A stretch of DNA of 64,000 bases from Cyathus striatus (lineage: Eukaryota > Basidiomycota > Agaricomycetes > Agaricales > Nidulariaceae): positions 992,001 to 1,056,000 of the forward strand of contig JAOVFP010000004.1 of assembly GCA_025738555.1 (NCBI GenBank), given 5' to 3'. The notes under the pieces are model-generated. The model searched no databases. It saw only the letters and a program-made list of their open reading frames with translations, and was not told the origin of the DNA. Shown piece by piece: positions 46,589 to 58,769 of this stretch (position 1 is its first letter; the number at the start of each line of letters is the position of its first letter). The translations under genes were made by a program, and so were the position numbers.

Positions 46589-46822
46589 TTAATGTGAAGG
46601 ATATTCAGTTGATTCACCGGGACCAGGGTTGAAGTCGACGTCGACATCGGAGAGAAGAGATTTAGGTGGAGTAGCACAGTATACCCGTACGCCACCGTAG
46701 GTTAAGAAATTGCGTAACTGCACCTCTGTCAGAAACTTGAGCGTCAAGCTGTTCGACCTCCCCGCCGCCTCCTTCCGTGTCGCACTTGGATAACCTGGAT
46801 GGTTCGCGATGGCAGGATACAT
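46589..46822 (-). pseudogene. F-box gene fragment (decayed)
   Basis: The minus-strand frame SLTLKFLTEVQLRNFLTYGG...DVDVDF aligns with SLMLRFPTEAQVRYFLTSIY...DVDVAL of the intact F-box gene at 53381-54796. DNA similarity is visible too ('ttcagttgattcaccgg' in both). Only about 80 codons survive and no F-box is present. Confidence 0.5.
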
Positions 46823-47113
46823 TTCAAACGTGCAGCTATTAGATCTCGATTTACCTAACCGGGTTACCGTAGGCGACGGCAGTATATATAATTCGTTATA
46901 TTTAAATAATCTGCCCTGAATCTGCTTAGCAGTGATGGATAAAAATAGAAAACGTAATTCAACCAGTGGTAGTTGGAACCATAAAATACAGAAACCAAGC
47001 TTGTCTTTTGTTTTCTATTTCTTTACCCGACTTCGTCAGTATATGAAATATTATAATTGTAATGGACTAGTGGTAATAAATGTACATTGAGATGATGAGA
47101 GGATTGAAAACAG
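46823..47113. other. Intergenic; no gene recognised
   Basis: AT-rich spacer between the F-box fragment and copy G. Confidence 0.35.
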
Positions 47114-48303
47114 TTAGACAGTGGATGTATCCCGTATAACATTTGCAATGGGCCAGTGACGATCTACTATACCGGGCTCTGACTCGTAGCAGCTACATAA
47201 CGGACCCACGCTGAGTTCGGAGTGGGAGTTAGAACTTATAAAGACAGTCGTGAGGGGGTTTTGAGTTTGAACAGATTCTCCCTTTGAGCTCGTATGCGTC
47301 GTCGTGGTGTGTGATCCAGAATTTGGCTCGTCCGGGAATAGTGCAGTTGTTGTTGACTCCTCGGAGGATTCTTGTCCATGTTGGAATAGCCGGTAGAAGT
47401 ATGTCACAACGAAGAGTAAATTGCATACAATGAGTGAGATAGTGATCTGAAGCTGATTCAATAGCAGCTACTGGAGATTCACCAAAAACCGTACCTTGAA
47501 TTGCGCAATAACAGCTTGTGCTTGAAAATTATCCTTAATTACATGCACACCTTGAGCAATGCTTGTCGCCAACACCAATATTTCGGTTGCGAAGATGGCT
47601 TGCAATATACGATGAAACCTCTTCTCCAAATTCATTTTCCACAAGAGGTAGCTAGGTGCTCCGAGAAGCCACAAGTCCGCTACAAAGCTTGCTATGATCG
47701 AATGAATAAATGAGCTGAACACTGTAGGCAAAAATGGACATGCCTGTTAGCTCAGCATAACTAGTCACGACAGAGTTATCACGACACACGTAATTAACGT
47801 CGCAGAATACCAATTTTAAAGCGAGTAATGTAACAGCCATCAGTCCGAAGATAACCGCAACAATTTTGGAGAGAAGCAGTGACGTTCCAGTTGACAATAT
47901 GCGGACAATTGTAACTGCAACGCTCAGACGTGAAGCCCTAGTTCTGAAACATTAAAATTCCTCGTTATCGCAATTTTAACGGAATATACCATATGGCCAG
48001 CTTGGACATAATCGTAAATGAGGTCAAAGAGGTAAAAAAGATGGGAGGGAATTCAAGAGAAGCTCGTAGGTGGGCGGCAAAAAATAGTACTGTGTTGATC
48101 AGTGCGAAAAAGGCCCAGAAGTCATCCCACCATAATTGTTGGAAGCGTGCGCGATATGCCAAGCGAAATATAGTGGAAGAAATTGCGAATGAGTGGAGTA
48201 TAATGGAGATAACCATCATTGGTGTCTGGAATACTGTATAAATTCGACATCTATTAGCGCTCGTAGTTCACGAGGTTATTATAAGCTTACCGAGAGGTTT
48301 CAT
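47114..48303 (-). CDS. Copy G: seven-TM rhodopsin/PTH11-like integral membrane protein
   Basis: Exons on the minus strand are 48291-48303 (13 nt, MKPL), 47990-48233, 47744-47937, 47495-47691 and 47114-47446: 981 nt, 326 aa. The third intron appears to use a GC donor (ACAG|gcatgt at 47743) where all other copies have A|GTATGT or A|GTGCGT. This keeps phase and the adjacent conserved ASFVADLWLLGAP. The loop is three codons shorter than in the other copies. The tail ends YESEPGIVDRHWPIANVIRD.STV. It is the most divergent member, and it points away from E and F. Confidence 0.72.
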
Positions 48304-48346
48304 GTCGATTATTTATAATCTGGCGAGGGCAGGTTTCTCGACAGCG

Positions 48347-48380
48347 GGACTCTACTTATACAAGTACTATCTCTCAGGGA
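48347..48380 (-). promoter_or_regulatory. Conserved promoter module of copy G
   Basis: CCCTGAGAGATAGTACTTG followed by TATAAGTAGAGTCCC on the minus strand, upstream of the ATG at 48303. Confidence 0.5.
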
Positions 48381-48383
48381 TAC

Positions 48384-48879
48384 GTAACTGCTCGGTATGT
48401 GCAACATATACGGACAAGCTGAGTACAAAAAGCCCCTAATAGGTCCCTGACTTCTGATATCTCTTGACATTTGAACTTGCACTAAAGTATGATATTATGA
48501 TAAGCAATTCCATCGATTACATTCTCGTCTACCATGAGTAGTACTGTACGGAACATCTTTAGAATCATAACATTCATTAATATTATCAGGTATGCTATTA
48601 GAGTGCGCATCTGGTACATACTGGTTAAACGGTTAAACTTTTATTCCTATTTATAGCCACACATAAAAGCCACGTCCAATAGCTTCTATCAACAGGACAC
48701 AGTAGGACCTGCAACAGATGCTTGATTGTTGCATTGAATTGCATTTGAAACATTGCGAGATTCGCGTGAGATACCGTCGAGACTGTTAATTTGATGGATC
48801 GATGCGTCGAAGTGCCATAAGCTTACGTTATCTACACTGCACAATACATAATACAAATACATCAAAGCAAACTCAGGCT
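48384..48879. other. Intergenic upstream of copy G
   Basis: Contains a diverged copy of the 'gattcgcgtgagat' repeat phrase near 48760. No gene is seen. Confidence 0.35.
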
Positions 48880-48887
48880 CCTAGATT

Positions 48888-51445
48888 TAGTGCAGTGCGG
48901 AATAGCCACCTGAAATTTGCACGTGCTAATTTGCACCGCTAATTTGCTGCTAATTAGCTAGTTCCTCCAAGCCCCTAAAAATGCCATGCGAAATAGCGCT
49001 AATTAGCATATTCATGCCAGGACCAAAATTTACCCACCCAGAGCTCTCAAACTAGCTTTGGCATCGGCACTGACACACAGGACCCTAAATTTTGACAAGA
49101 AAACTCTTGTCTCTTGAATCCTCACAAACTCTTCAACTCACTAGACTTTGTTACTTGAGTTTTTCCATTCTGTCTTTATGTTTCACACCATGTTCTTTTT
49201 AACATTATTCATTCCTTCATCTGATTTAATTGCTCTTGCTTATTTTACATCTATTGGTTTTTCTAGTATATAATCCCTGTAGTTATTCTACAGAAAATCT
49301 AATCAAGTTCCCTACACCTTAGAACACCCTAGATTGGACAGACATCTTGATCAACTCACATAATTGTCAAAATACAGGAGAATGACAATAACATACCTCA
49401 TGAAATAATCTCCTCAGATGGCCCAACTCCACGGGATCCTGCCAACAATGTACCAGGATGGCTTGATGATGGACTCCCAAGCGAAATGTCCCTTGAAGAA
49501 GATGAATAATTTTCTCTTTCTGCTCAGTTTGACATCTCCCCAAGAGGCGGCAGATCACTGGAATATGGACCTGGATCTGACCTCGCCATCCCTGACCAAA
49601 ACCTGATCTAGCCCTATTCAGTTGGCACAGCCATGTGGCATCTGTCTGGCAATTCCACACCATCAAGCATTCGGCAACTTGGCATGATGCACCAATATTG
49701 AGCTATTGACTGTACACACAACAATAATAATGTATCTACAATTTTTGCATTAAATAAATGGGTCATAGTGTGTAGTAGAGGAAGATGAAACCTTGCTATA
49801 GGAAAGCTCAGGCTGGTTCGAAGTATTATGTTGTAAAATGTAGTCTGTGGTGTCAGTGGTGTAAGTTAAATGACCTTTCTGTATGAGCATTCTGAAGTAT
49901 CCGAGCTTGTTGAGGAGATTCTGCTTGTAGTTCTCAGGTGGTAGGTAGGCAATGGAATCTTCTTGACATCTTCAAGCTTCTGTTTGAGTTGTGCGCAGCT
50001 GAGCATGCTACGCTGCTTTCCTCATGCATGGTAGCATGCATGCTCCATGATCGTCTTCAATGCCTTATCCATATCTTTGCATGAGATACATGCACTACTA
50101 TCACTTAAAGCTCCAAGGAAATTATGCGATTGAATGGTGAGAGTAGAATCTTTTATGTTGATCTTTAGAATATCATACTGCGGCGGGTTTCTATTTGAAA
50201 TATTGTGCAGTACAAATAGATATGATCGGTACGGCGATCCAAGGTACCAGTGGAACATATAACCGGGACACTGGGGGAGAGCTTGAGAAATAGCAGGGAT
50301 CATTATGCTATAAGATTCAGAACTTGATAATAACTTGAACAAGTCATATATGCATTCTATAGAATGCTGATCAGATACATACAGTGGAATAGGAGCCATA
50401 ATCACTCACCCCCAAACTTAGAGAAACATTTAGTGCTGTTTCAATGTTGCTCCATTTGAGATGAGCTATGGTTGAATGTATGCTTGACCTATACATAACA
50501 TCTAGTGCAAAGAACTTCATGCTTTCCAAGATTTGGATCTCCTTTATGGATTGAAAGGCCATTGTGATATCCAAACAGAAAGTACTCTATGACATCTTTG
50601 TATGGGAAAAAGTAGCTGTAAAAAGTACTTGAATTTGAAGAGAGAGAAGGAGTATGTACAGAAATTGAAGTATGAGACAGTGGAACATTACCACTATGTA
50701 CACTAGATACAGGTGTTGGCTGGCATGTTGGTTGAATTAGTGAAGATACGATGCATCAAAAAGATGCGTCTTTGAACATGGTATAAGCAATGAGATAAGT
50801 GAGACTAGAAAATGCTCAGTTATTCAAACGCTCAGATATCAGATTTCAGACGCCAGCTATCACTTGGGTCAGAGATTTAAAAATGCGTAACCAAACAGCT
50901 TGTTTGCCCTTTGTTTGGTATGGCTTGGTGGGGGGAGGGGGGGGGTACCCACTGTGGGAACAGGTCCGAGATCGGTGGATCTGCTGACTCTTGCATCTCC
51001 TGGTTCCGTGACATCCTAGATGAGGAAGGTATTGAAGATGGAGGTTCAGATGCTATGGGGCCAGTGGCCAACTGTGATACTGGCAACTTGTCAGCTGAAG
51101 CCACTTCTCTTGCAAGCCAGACTGTTCCGAGCGCAGAGGATTGGTTAACGATTTTATAGATGTGGTATAGATAGTACAAGGTCTGCAGTTGTAGTATCGT
51201 ATGTCGTACGAAATAGGGATTTGAATGTGCATGTTCCGTCACGTGATGTTAATTTGCTAATTTGCATGCGAAACAGTAAATTAATTTGCTATTTCACATG
51301 CAAATTAGCAAAATTTCTCCGGAGGGCAAGCCCCCCGTTCCCCTTGCAAATTTGCACTGCGAAACAGTGCGAAATAGATCCCTCCGGGCCCTAACCTGAT
51401 TTTCATCTGCGAACCAGGCCGTGGGACCTAATCCGCACTGCACTA
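48888..51445. mobile_element. hAT-like DNA transposon, nonautonomous, 2558 bp
   Basis: Perfect 8-bp target duplications CCTAGATT lie at 48880-48887 and 51446-51453. Terminal inverted repeats begin TAGTGCAGTGCGGA, which has the TAGNG start typical of hAT ends. Subterminal DNA on both sides is dense in short 'gctaatttgc'/'gcaaattagc' words, as in hAT transposase-binding regions. Inside are only short frames (minus 50022-50405 with SACISCKDMDKALKTIMEHA; minus 50877-51242), with no intact transposase. The interior may be a decayed or captured gene. Confidence 0.75.
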
Positions 51446-51453
51446 CCTAGATT

Positions 51454-53380
51454 TCAAGAAAGCAAAGAACAGTATCGGGTCGTAATGCTTACTTACCTGT
51501 TGCACCTGCTAGTCCAACAAAGTGGTGTCTGGCTGCTCAGCGACAAAATAATGAAACGTTAGGAACATTTAGATGCTTATTTTCAAACAAGTGGAAAGAA
51601 AGAACAAAGGAACGATGCAAGAATGATGTACATAGCGTTCTGAACAGCGGCGGTTGTGCGCACCGATGCCTTTCGCTGTTGTAATCACGGGACCACTGAT
51701 ATGTGTACCCCGGGCCGTCGGGCCCTGGCAGGAGTCGAACTCAGAAACCATCAGCGCATTGGAGTGGCATCATCTTTCAATCAACTTGGTTTCAACATCA
51801 CGGCATCAACATTTCAACAATGGTAATGACACCTAGGCGGCCAGGCCTAACTTAAACTTACATAAGTAACATACTACCAGGTAACCGTACCCCCCACTTG
51901 AAGTTCCACCATCAATGCGTCAACTTTCCATGCTCTTATATCTGGCATTCTTGCTGAAGTCGTTCCTGGTTTCTGGGATTCTTATATAATGGCCTAGGAA
52001 GAGGTTTATGCATAACGGTGCCAAGAGTTCGGTTTTACGAGCTGCACACTCTTAAGCACACCTTCTGAGTCTCGGACTCGCCGGTGGTATCGATAAGTTT
52101 GGATTATAGAAAGTCTATAAAATTGTATACAGTTCTTACGCACTTCTTATTCGACTACTTTAATAGGCCGCCCAAGAAGCCAAGAAGAAAAGTGGGGAGT
52201 ATCAACGTCTTCATTTCACTGAACTGAACTTCTGCCCTTGCGTCTAGGTTGCTATCCTCTGCCCCAATACACGCAGGTGATTTTACCTCAGTGTTTTACT
52301 GCCAGTTTCTACTGTTGTAACCGTTGTCAACGCTGTTGTAGCATCTTAATTTTCTAGTGGTGCCGCGAAGGACGGTAGAGGACAATGGTTAGCTGTTAAT
52401 AACAAGGTGTGACTTCTTCCTCTTCATTTCGCTCAGAGCTCTGGCTAACCTGAGGAGGATGCTTAGCAGAACATAGTTAGCCATTAGTACTGTGGCATAC
52501 CTAAGGAAGTCGCATGGTACATAGAAAATGGCCTAGGAAGAAATAGAATGTTGAGGTATGCGATACACGGATGCGACGATGTAGACTCACCCATACTCTT
52601 GTTACCAGTACTTGACTAGTCACACAAGTTGCATGGAGCATAATGGTAACTAGGGTCTAAGACTACGGTATTTCCCTTGGTTCTCGGCGCCATCCATCCT
52701 GGAGGTCTTGACCAAGCGTGGTCCTAGAATGCGATAGTGAGACAGGCTACTCATGTTTTGAGTGACGGTCGAAGGCTGGTATCCAAGGTTTGTCCTCTTC
52801 CACTTGATATTCTTCGGAACAAGTTCAGCTGATTATAATACCAGTGCGTAATACTTAAAGTAATATACCACAGCCATTTGATGCCCATCGCAGACGCATA
52901 CAATCACATCAAAAGGCTTAGGATGGGGTACTCTCGTGCATGAAAACGCATATGGGTGGGCTTCTCCCGTCCCTTCATTCCGCGTTGCACCTGCAACTCA
53001 TGGGCGCAGTACATCGAACGATGTATTGATCATGCAACCACGTCCGTCTTCCCCCAGTCTCCCTTGTAATGTCTCATTACTCGTGGTTCAGACGCTGATA
53101 TACATTTCCATTTGATTCAAACCTGCCCTACGCCCTTGAAGGTTCATTTCTCGACAGTTAAGACCACTCTCGAAGTGTCGATGTTATGCGGCTAACGCCT
53201 GACGCACGGGCCCTTATCTAGTTTGCAGGTAACTTTCATAACTGTATATTTTTTGAGCACACATACATCTTCAAGGAGGACACAGTACATTATCGTGGAA
53301 TTGGGTGCACACTGATTGAGCTCCCTACAGTGTGTGAAGTGGTAGAGGTCGTAACAAACCAACGAAGCCAGCTACTATAT
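51454..53380. other. Intergenic; no gene recognised
   Basis: About 1.9 kb of mixed composition. Short phrases such as 'ggcctaggaaga' recur near 51991 and 52530, but no open frame, TIR or LTR boundary could be established. Confidence 0.45.
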
Positions 53381-54796
53381 TCAACCAAGAAGAACCTCCA
53401 CGCCAGGTCTAAGCATCTTAAACCGCCGTACAACGTCGACCGGACAACGCAACATAAGCACCTCTTCCAGGCCCGCACAGGGAATCTCCATCTCCATCTC
53501 CCTTTCCTCATCTTCCTCAACCATCCCATCCGCATTCATATCTCTCCCGCCTTCAGCTGCAATAGAGGCGGGACTTGAGGCAGCCGCCATCAAATCGCCA
53601 ATAATCCACGGCACCTCCGCCCTCTTAAGCACTCTCATCCTACGGAGACACCACTCCCACACGGGTACCCAATGAACGACGAGGAGCGGTGGGAAAGATA
53701 CACCGCGGACTGCGAGATCCATAAGGCCCGTCGCAGAGACGACCTTTGAGAAGCTGGGCATGTCCATCCGCACGAGCAATTTCTTCATCACTTCCCCTGT
53801 CTCCCGCGCCGCGTCGGGCCGGTTCCCGTCGAGGTCGTCTATGGACAGCGTGTGTAAGGACGGGAGAATCATGGAGTCAAGTGCTGCGGGAAGGTTGTTC
53901 GCGCGAAGCGATAGGTGGGTTAGGTGTGGGAGGAGAAGGAGCTCGTCGTTCGATGGGAGATCCGAGGAAGATGGAAGGAGAGAAGGAGCTAGTGAAAGAG
54001 GAACGGAAATGCGTGCTTCGAGGTCTAACACCCTTAGCTCCACCGTCGCTGCTAGAACCCTAAACAACTCGTTCAGAAGCACGGGCTGCGCTCGGAGAGG
54101 GTTACGGATGGCCAGATATCGAAGATATGCAAATGACGGAAGGGATAACAAGGCCATCGTGCAATTGTTCAGCTGCATGTGCACCAGATGCGGTAGTGGT
54201 GCAAGATCTACCGGTGGATTTTGATGAGAGAGAGGACGGGGAGGGGGAGGAGATAGAATGTCGATGTTCAGGACGTTCAGTTGATTCACCGGTGCCGGCA
54301 GCGCAACGTCGACATCCATGTGCGCGCCAGGATGTCCGTGTAGGGCCGAAGGGTAAATCGAGGTCAAAAAGTAGCGAACTTGCGCCTCGGTCGGAAATCT
54401 CAGCATCAAACTGCTCAACCTCTCCGCCTCGCTCCGTATGACCCTAGGAAACTCCAACCTCGCTTCCCAAGTCGGCGCCTTCCCCCTGCGCGAAAGTAAT
54501 TGGATTGGTTCATCTGCTAGTGCATTGTCGGTTGAGCCGGAGAGGACGAGTGCGATATCGCATTTCCCGCTCCTGCTGAACCATAGCTGCGCTTTTCGGA
54601 TGGCGCTGGCGTCGGTTGCTTCTGAGACGGTGATGTGCAGCTGACGCCAAACACGCGGGGAGGTGATTATGACGCGGTGGAAGTACCGACAGACCAGGGA
54701 GAGGTGGAGGGGAGAGTCCGGGTCGAGAAGGGTTGTGTCTTCGAGGATGTGGGAGAGCAGCTCTGGTGGGATCTTGGTGAAGACGTTGGCGTCCAT
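53381..54796 (-). CDS. F-box protein, intact single-exon gene
   Basis: An uninterrupted 471-aa frame. The N-terminal F-box is IPPELLSHILEDTTLLDP...LSLVCRYFHRVIITSPRVWRQLHI, about residues 8-55. The remainder has irregular leucine-rich repeats (ELRVLDLEARI, LLPHLTHLSLRANNLP, LPSLHTLSIDDLDG) and an acidic patch near the C-terminus. It would act as an SCF substrate receptor; the substrate is unknown. GC content is higher than in the neighbouring AT-rich DNA. Two decayed relatives lie at 46589-46822 and 60766-61540. Confidence 0.83.
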   Translation of the reverse strand: MDANVFTKIPPELLSHILEDTTLLDPDSPLHLSLVCRYFHRVIITSPRVWRQLHITVSEATDASAIRKAQLWFSRSGKCDIALVLSGSTDNALADEPIQLLSRRGKAPTWEARLEFPRVIRSEAERLSSLMLRFPTEAQVRYFLTSIYPSALHGHPGAHMDVDVALPAPVNQLNVLNIDILSPPPPRPLSHQNPPVDLAPLPHLVHMQLNNCTMALLSLPSFAYLRYLAIRNPLRAQPVLLNELFRVLAATVELRVLDLEARISVPLSLAPSLLPSSSDLPSNDELLLLPHLTHLSLRANNLPAALDSMILPSLHTLSIDDLDGNRPDAARETGEVMKKLLVRMDMPSFSKVVSATGLMDLAVRGVSFPPLLVVHWVPVWEWCLRRMRVLKRAEVPWIIGDLMAAASSPASIAAEGGRDMNADGMVEEDEEREMEMEIPCAGLEEVLMLRCPVDVVRRFKMLRPGVEVLLG

Positions 54797-56380
54797 GATC
54801 GTAGGTGGGATAACAGGGGGTGAGCGAATTGCTCTTTTATGCTCTTGGTACGGAGTCTAGAATCAGAGGGAGAAGGTGGTTACGAAGACCTACAAGCAAC
54901 GCGAAGAGGTTGGAAATACAAAACGAAGGCGAAAAGGAGGCAAGACGTACCTTTCTCCCCCTCTCTCTATACAAGGTTCTGATTCGCCTCGCACAGGTAT
55001 ACACTTTCAGCCCTTTTCAGCGTGGTGGTGGTGATAGAGCGGAAGGATCCTTTCGTCATGAGTCGTCAGAGCAATCTTTTCTCGCTTGTATTGATTTCAT
55101 AGAACGGGGCTAGGCTTTCCCGGATGCAAAAATGAAAAACAGATGCAAGTCATCTCAGGCTGCATCTGCTACATGAAGGTGTGCTTGTCCTAATTCAACT
55201 TATGGAATGAATTGTCTTTGACAATCGCTCACGTTGAATAGTACTGGGGAACTCTTTAAACGAATACTGTTACAACATTTGTGAGAACATACTGTTGTGT
55301 CTTTCTCTTCTGGAGGGCGGTTGACAGCTGTACCTTGGGCAGGTGAAATTTTTGCACTTGGTGAAAATGTTCGGAATCGTTGCGGAGCGCTAGACAGCCG
55401 AGATCGTTTTAGGATTACCAACGGACCGTGGTCAACAGACACGTGACTCTTATACCTAACATCACTGGTGCGCGGCTTTGGTGCGCTGCTGGGTAACTAG
55501 GGTACCACCAGGTACAAATTGAAAATATTGCAGATGGTATTGACAATCGGCTATGTTATCAGGCGACAAGTAGGAAGCCGCGGTCTTAATTTTTTGGACC
55601 GAATTTCCTTCAGTTTTGATTGAGTTTTGTTTCCACTTTTCTTTCCACTTCCGACTCTCTCACCAGAATCCATTTTAGTTTTTGATTAAAGATATTGTCA
55701 AACACGACTTTATAGTAAGCGACGCTGCAAAGTAAAAATTACTACATAGTAAGTATTCAACTTGCTTTAGAGAACCACTATCACCGACCGTCAAGAGGTC
55801 GTAAAATCTAACAGAAAACAGGTTGCTTTAGCATGAAGAATTTCAGGTAAGCAGTAAATATATTCAGAGGTTGTCGCTAACTCTTTGATTTTGAGCCACA
55901 CGGATGCTGGCTCCTAGAACCCTCCTGGCACATTAGGATCTGTTAAAATCACACATGCAGTGCGCACTCAGCGCTGTGTTGGGCATCCCAAGTTACATAC
56001 TCTATCGCCGATCTTTTGCTCGCTTCGAGCTCTCTTTCCCTCTTACATTACTTACTATATTACCTTACCATATGGTAGACACTGCATTGTTGCGACATAT
56101 GGCCTTCCATAACCGACATAAAATACAGGATTTTTTTTTAAAAAAAAAGTAGAGTCATTCAGCTCTTGGTCAAGTACAAGTAGGACCTACCTAATGACCA
56201 CATGAACCGATGCTAGGACACAGATTTAAAGGAAATAATAATATATAAGATACAAGATAATAAAAGCTGTTACTATTGTCCAAAAAGTCTGCGTAGCTTC
56301 GTATGTCCCATAAATTTATTCAATAGTTTTGTCGTGATTTTATTTTGGCCTCCGATGTCCTCACCTGAAACCACAGAGCC
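54797..56380. other. Intergenic; no gene recognised
   Basis: About 1.6 kb between the F-box gene and the first NACHT gene. Only short unrelated frames are seen; there is a poly-A/T stretch near 56130-56150. Confidence 0.45.
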
Positions 56381-58769
56381 TCAGTAGGCGCTTGTGCAAT
56401 CATCTGTTTTGCTATCGCTATCATCTGGTTCTATACAATCTGATTTATTATCATATGATTTGGACTTCTGCAACGAAACAACGATATCAAGAATTGTAAA
56501 GCACATAAAAAGATAAGATAGATAAGACACACCTCAAGATACTTGCTCAGAAGGTGACCAATTGATGCATTCAAATTCTTATTTCCCCACCCCGATTTCT
56601 CCAAGGATTCCCATTTTTTAGAAAGTGTTGTTGATATTCCATTTGACAGTGGTAAATGAATAAAAATATTCTGAAATATTGCTAAGGCTGATTCCTGAGA
56701 GGCACAAGGAACGGCAACATCAAGTAGGCGGCATGTAGCTTTGGCTTGAACGTCTTCGGGTAAGCTGAAGATGTATCTAGATGTTTTCATTAAGCCTTTA
56801 AACCACTCGGATGTCTGATGTGTTGAATAGATATCGGACATGATAACATTCTCTTTAATGTTCGGCACTATTTCTGCTATGCTAACAGAGTAATTATTTT
56901 GTTTGTCAAGTGAACCTGCTGGAAGGTAGTATAAGATGAATATATCCTCTCGATCGCATTCCTGCAGATAATTAAAAAGTTCAGTGTCAACCATATCCCG
57001 AATATTCTTTTTAGCATTGCCCTGAATATGTGATATTGCGTATTAGTCACATATGTACCGTCACAGAGAATGCATACTCTTTTCTCAACCACTGTTATCA
57101 GGAAGGCCAGTGCAGAGCGAAACATAAATTTAGAGGTTCCCAAATAACTTTGCATTTGACTAGGAGTTTTCAAGAGGCCTTCATCACAAATACACCGAAA
57201 GACAGTGTCATCCCAGTTACTTGATTTAAAATGATGGAAGCAGTAATTGATGCAATATTTATAAACTACCCCTAGTAATCCAGAAGAAGGCGAGCGTAAA
57301 AAAGCTTGATTGATAAAAATAAAAACCTTCATACCTTCAAATGCTGTATTGAGAATATGTGTAAGGCACCGCATCGAAAGGCGAGCATGAGCTTTATATT
57401 TATTAATGTAAAATTGATGGGAACGGGACCTGTCTTGAAGAAAATCGTCCATCGAAGCATGGTAAAATTGGATTTGCCTCTTTCTAATTCCACTCACGTC
57501 AACAATTGAATGAAGATCCGCTAGAACAAGCAGGCTTTCGTTTTCTGAAGATAGAAAAGCATCCAGATATTGGGATGACGCTAATATATCTTTTTCTGAA
57601 GATCTATAATTGGCCCGTCTATGCAAGAACATAATTGCTTCAAATATTGGTGTCACCTTGGAGTAATCGTCACAGGCCGATAGTATGGTGGAGTACAGTG
57701 CATCTAGTTGAGCAAACGGCTTTTCACCATTTGATGGTTTAATGTCGAGAACAATATCCAGTCGCTTTTGAGGGTTATGTCTTGGATCTGAAATATAATG
57801 AATCACTGTAGATGCATATATGAACTGTCCAGAGGACTTCGTGATAATCTGACAAATGGATTCATCAGAAGGCCAAGATTTGGAAAGTGTTGAGCTCAAT
57901 ATGTGCTGGCGCTTGAGGGCCTCGAAGTGACTTCGTAGATATAACTCGATGTCTTTGTCAGGGCTAAAGGTGTCATCAAGTGCTAGTCGAGTGCATAATG
58001 AAGAAACACTATCTGCGTTAAATGCCTGTCGAATTTCAACTTCAGGCCGGCTAATTAACAAGACCCGGAGATGAGAGCTACGATCCATCATGAGTGCTTG
58101 GGCAATAGCTTCTATAATTTCGGCCTGATCCTTTCTGATTAGGCATTCATCCAATCCATCGATTAAAATAAGTTTCGGATATGCTGATTTCACAGAGTTA
58201 AAAGGTTCAATGACCAGTGCTTTCATTTGCGTATGAATATTGGACTTGAATATCTTGGGATTCTTTTCAATGTTTTTGATAATGGATTCCTTCACCGCAG
58301 GAACTGAAACACAAAGCTGATAGGCGATTGTCGCAACAAGACCATCCTTCGCGTTGCGTCCTGCCGAAAAGCGGGAATAAAAGAAGCTAGCCGCCAGTTT
58401 CCCTTCCCTATGACATTCCTCTGCAGTGGTTTGTGCAATGGCAGACTTTCCAGCTCCTGCTGGTCCATATAACCACATAATTCTTGTAGTGTCGTCGTCA
58501 CTATTGACCCAACTCATAATATTACTTAGCACCGCTTTCCGAGTTTGAGGGTAGCATTTTGGCGCATTGTGACGTTCCCCAGCATCATGTGAAGCCCCCT
58601 CAACCATTTGTTTCTGGAGAAGGTTAAACCCTGTGAATAGTCAATGATTAGCATTATAGAAAGGCACCTAGCGAATTGCTCTTGGATTACCGTAATCGCC
58701 ATCTACACGAATATCTGTCTGTGTGAGGCCATTGATGACAAAATGACTGGCTTGATCAAATGAATGCAT
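56381..58769 (-). CDS. NACHT-domain STAND NTPase 1
   Basis: Exons on the minus strand are 58691-58769, 57078-58630, 56533-57021 and 56381-56467: 2208 nt, 735 aa, phases consistent. The N-terminal 26 residues (MHSFDQASHFVINGLTQ) match the short leader of mushroom NACHT proteins. Walker A GPAGAGKS is at about 82-89 and Walker B LILIDGLDEC at about 180-189. These are followed by SRPEVEIRQAF and the winged-helix-like SGQFIYASTVIHYI...HASMDDFLQDRSRS typical of basidiomycete NACHT NTPases. No ankyrin, WD40 or TPR sensor repeats follow; the C-terminus is helical and acidic. The exon 2/3 junction (AGA|gtatgc...cag|GGC) is confirmed by the parallel junction in the neighbouring paralogue. Likely role in non-self recognition or regulated cell death, by family. 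Confidence 0.85.

Noticed and set aside
51700..51745. tRNA T-arm-like sequence (minus strand GAGTTCGACTCC)
   Set aside because: No A box, anticodon arm or pairing acceptor stem could be found upstream.
53746..54224. Plus-strand frames of 105 and 154 aa
   Set aside because: Antisense shadows of the intact single-exon F-box gene on the minus strand.
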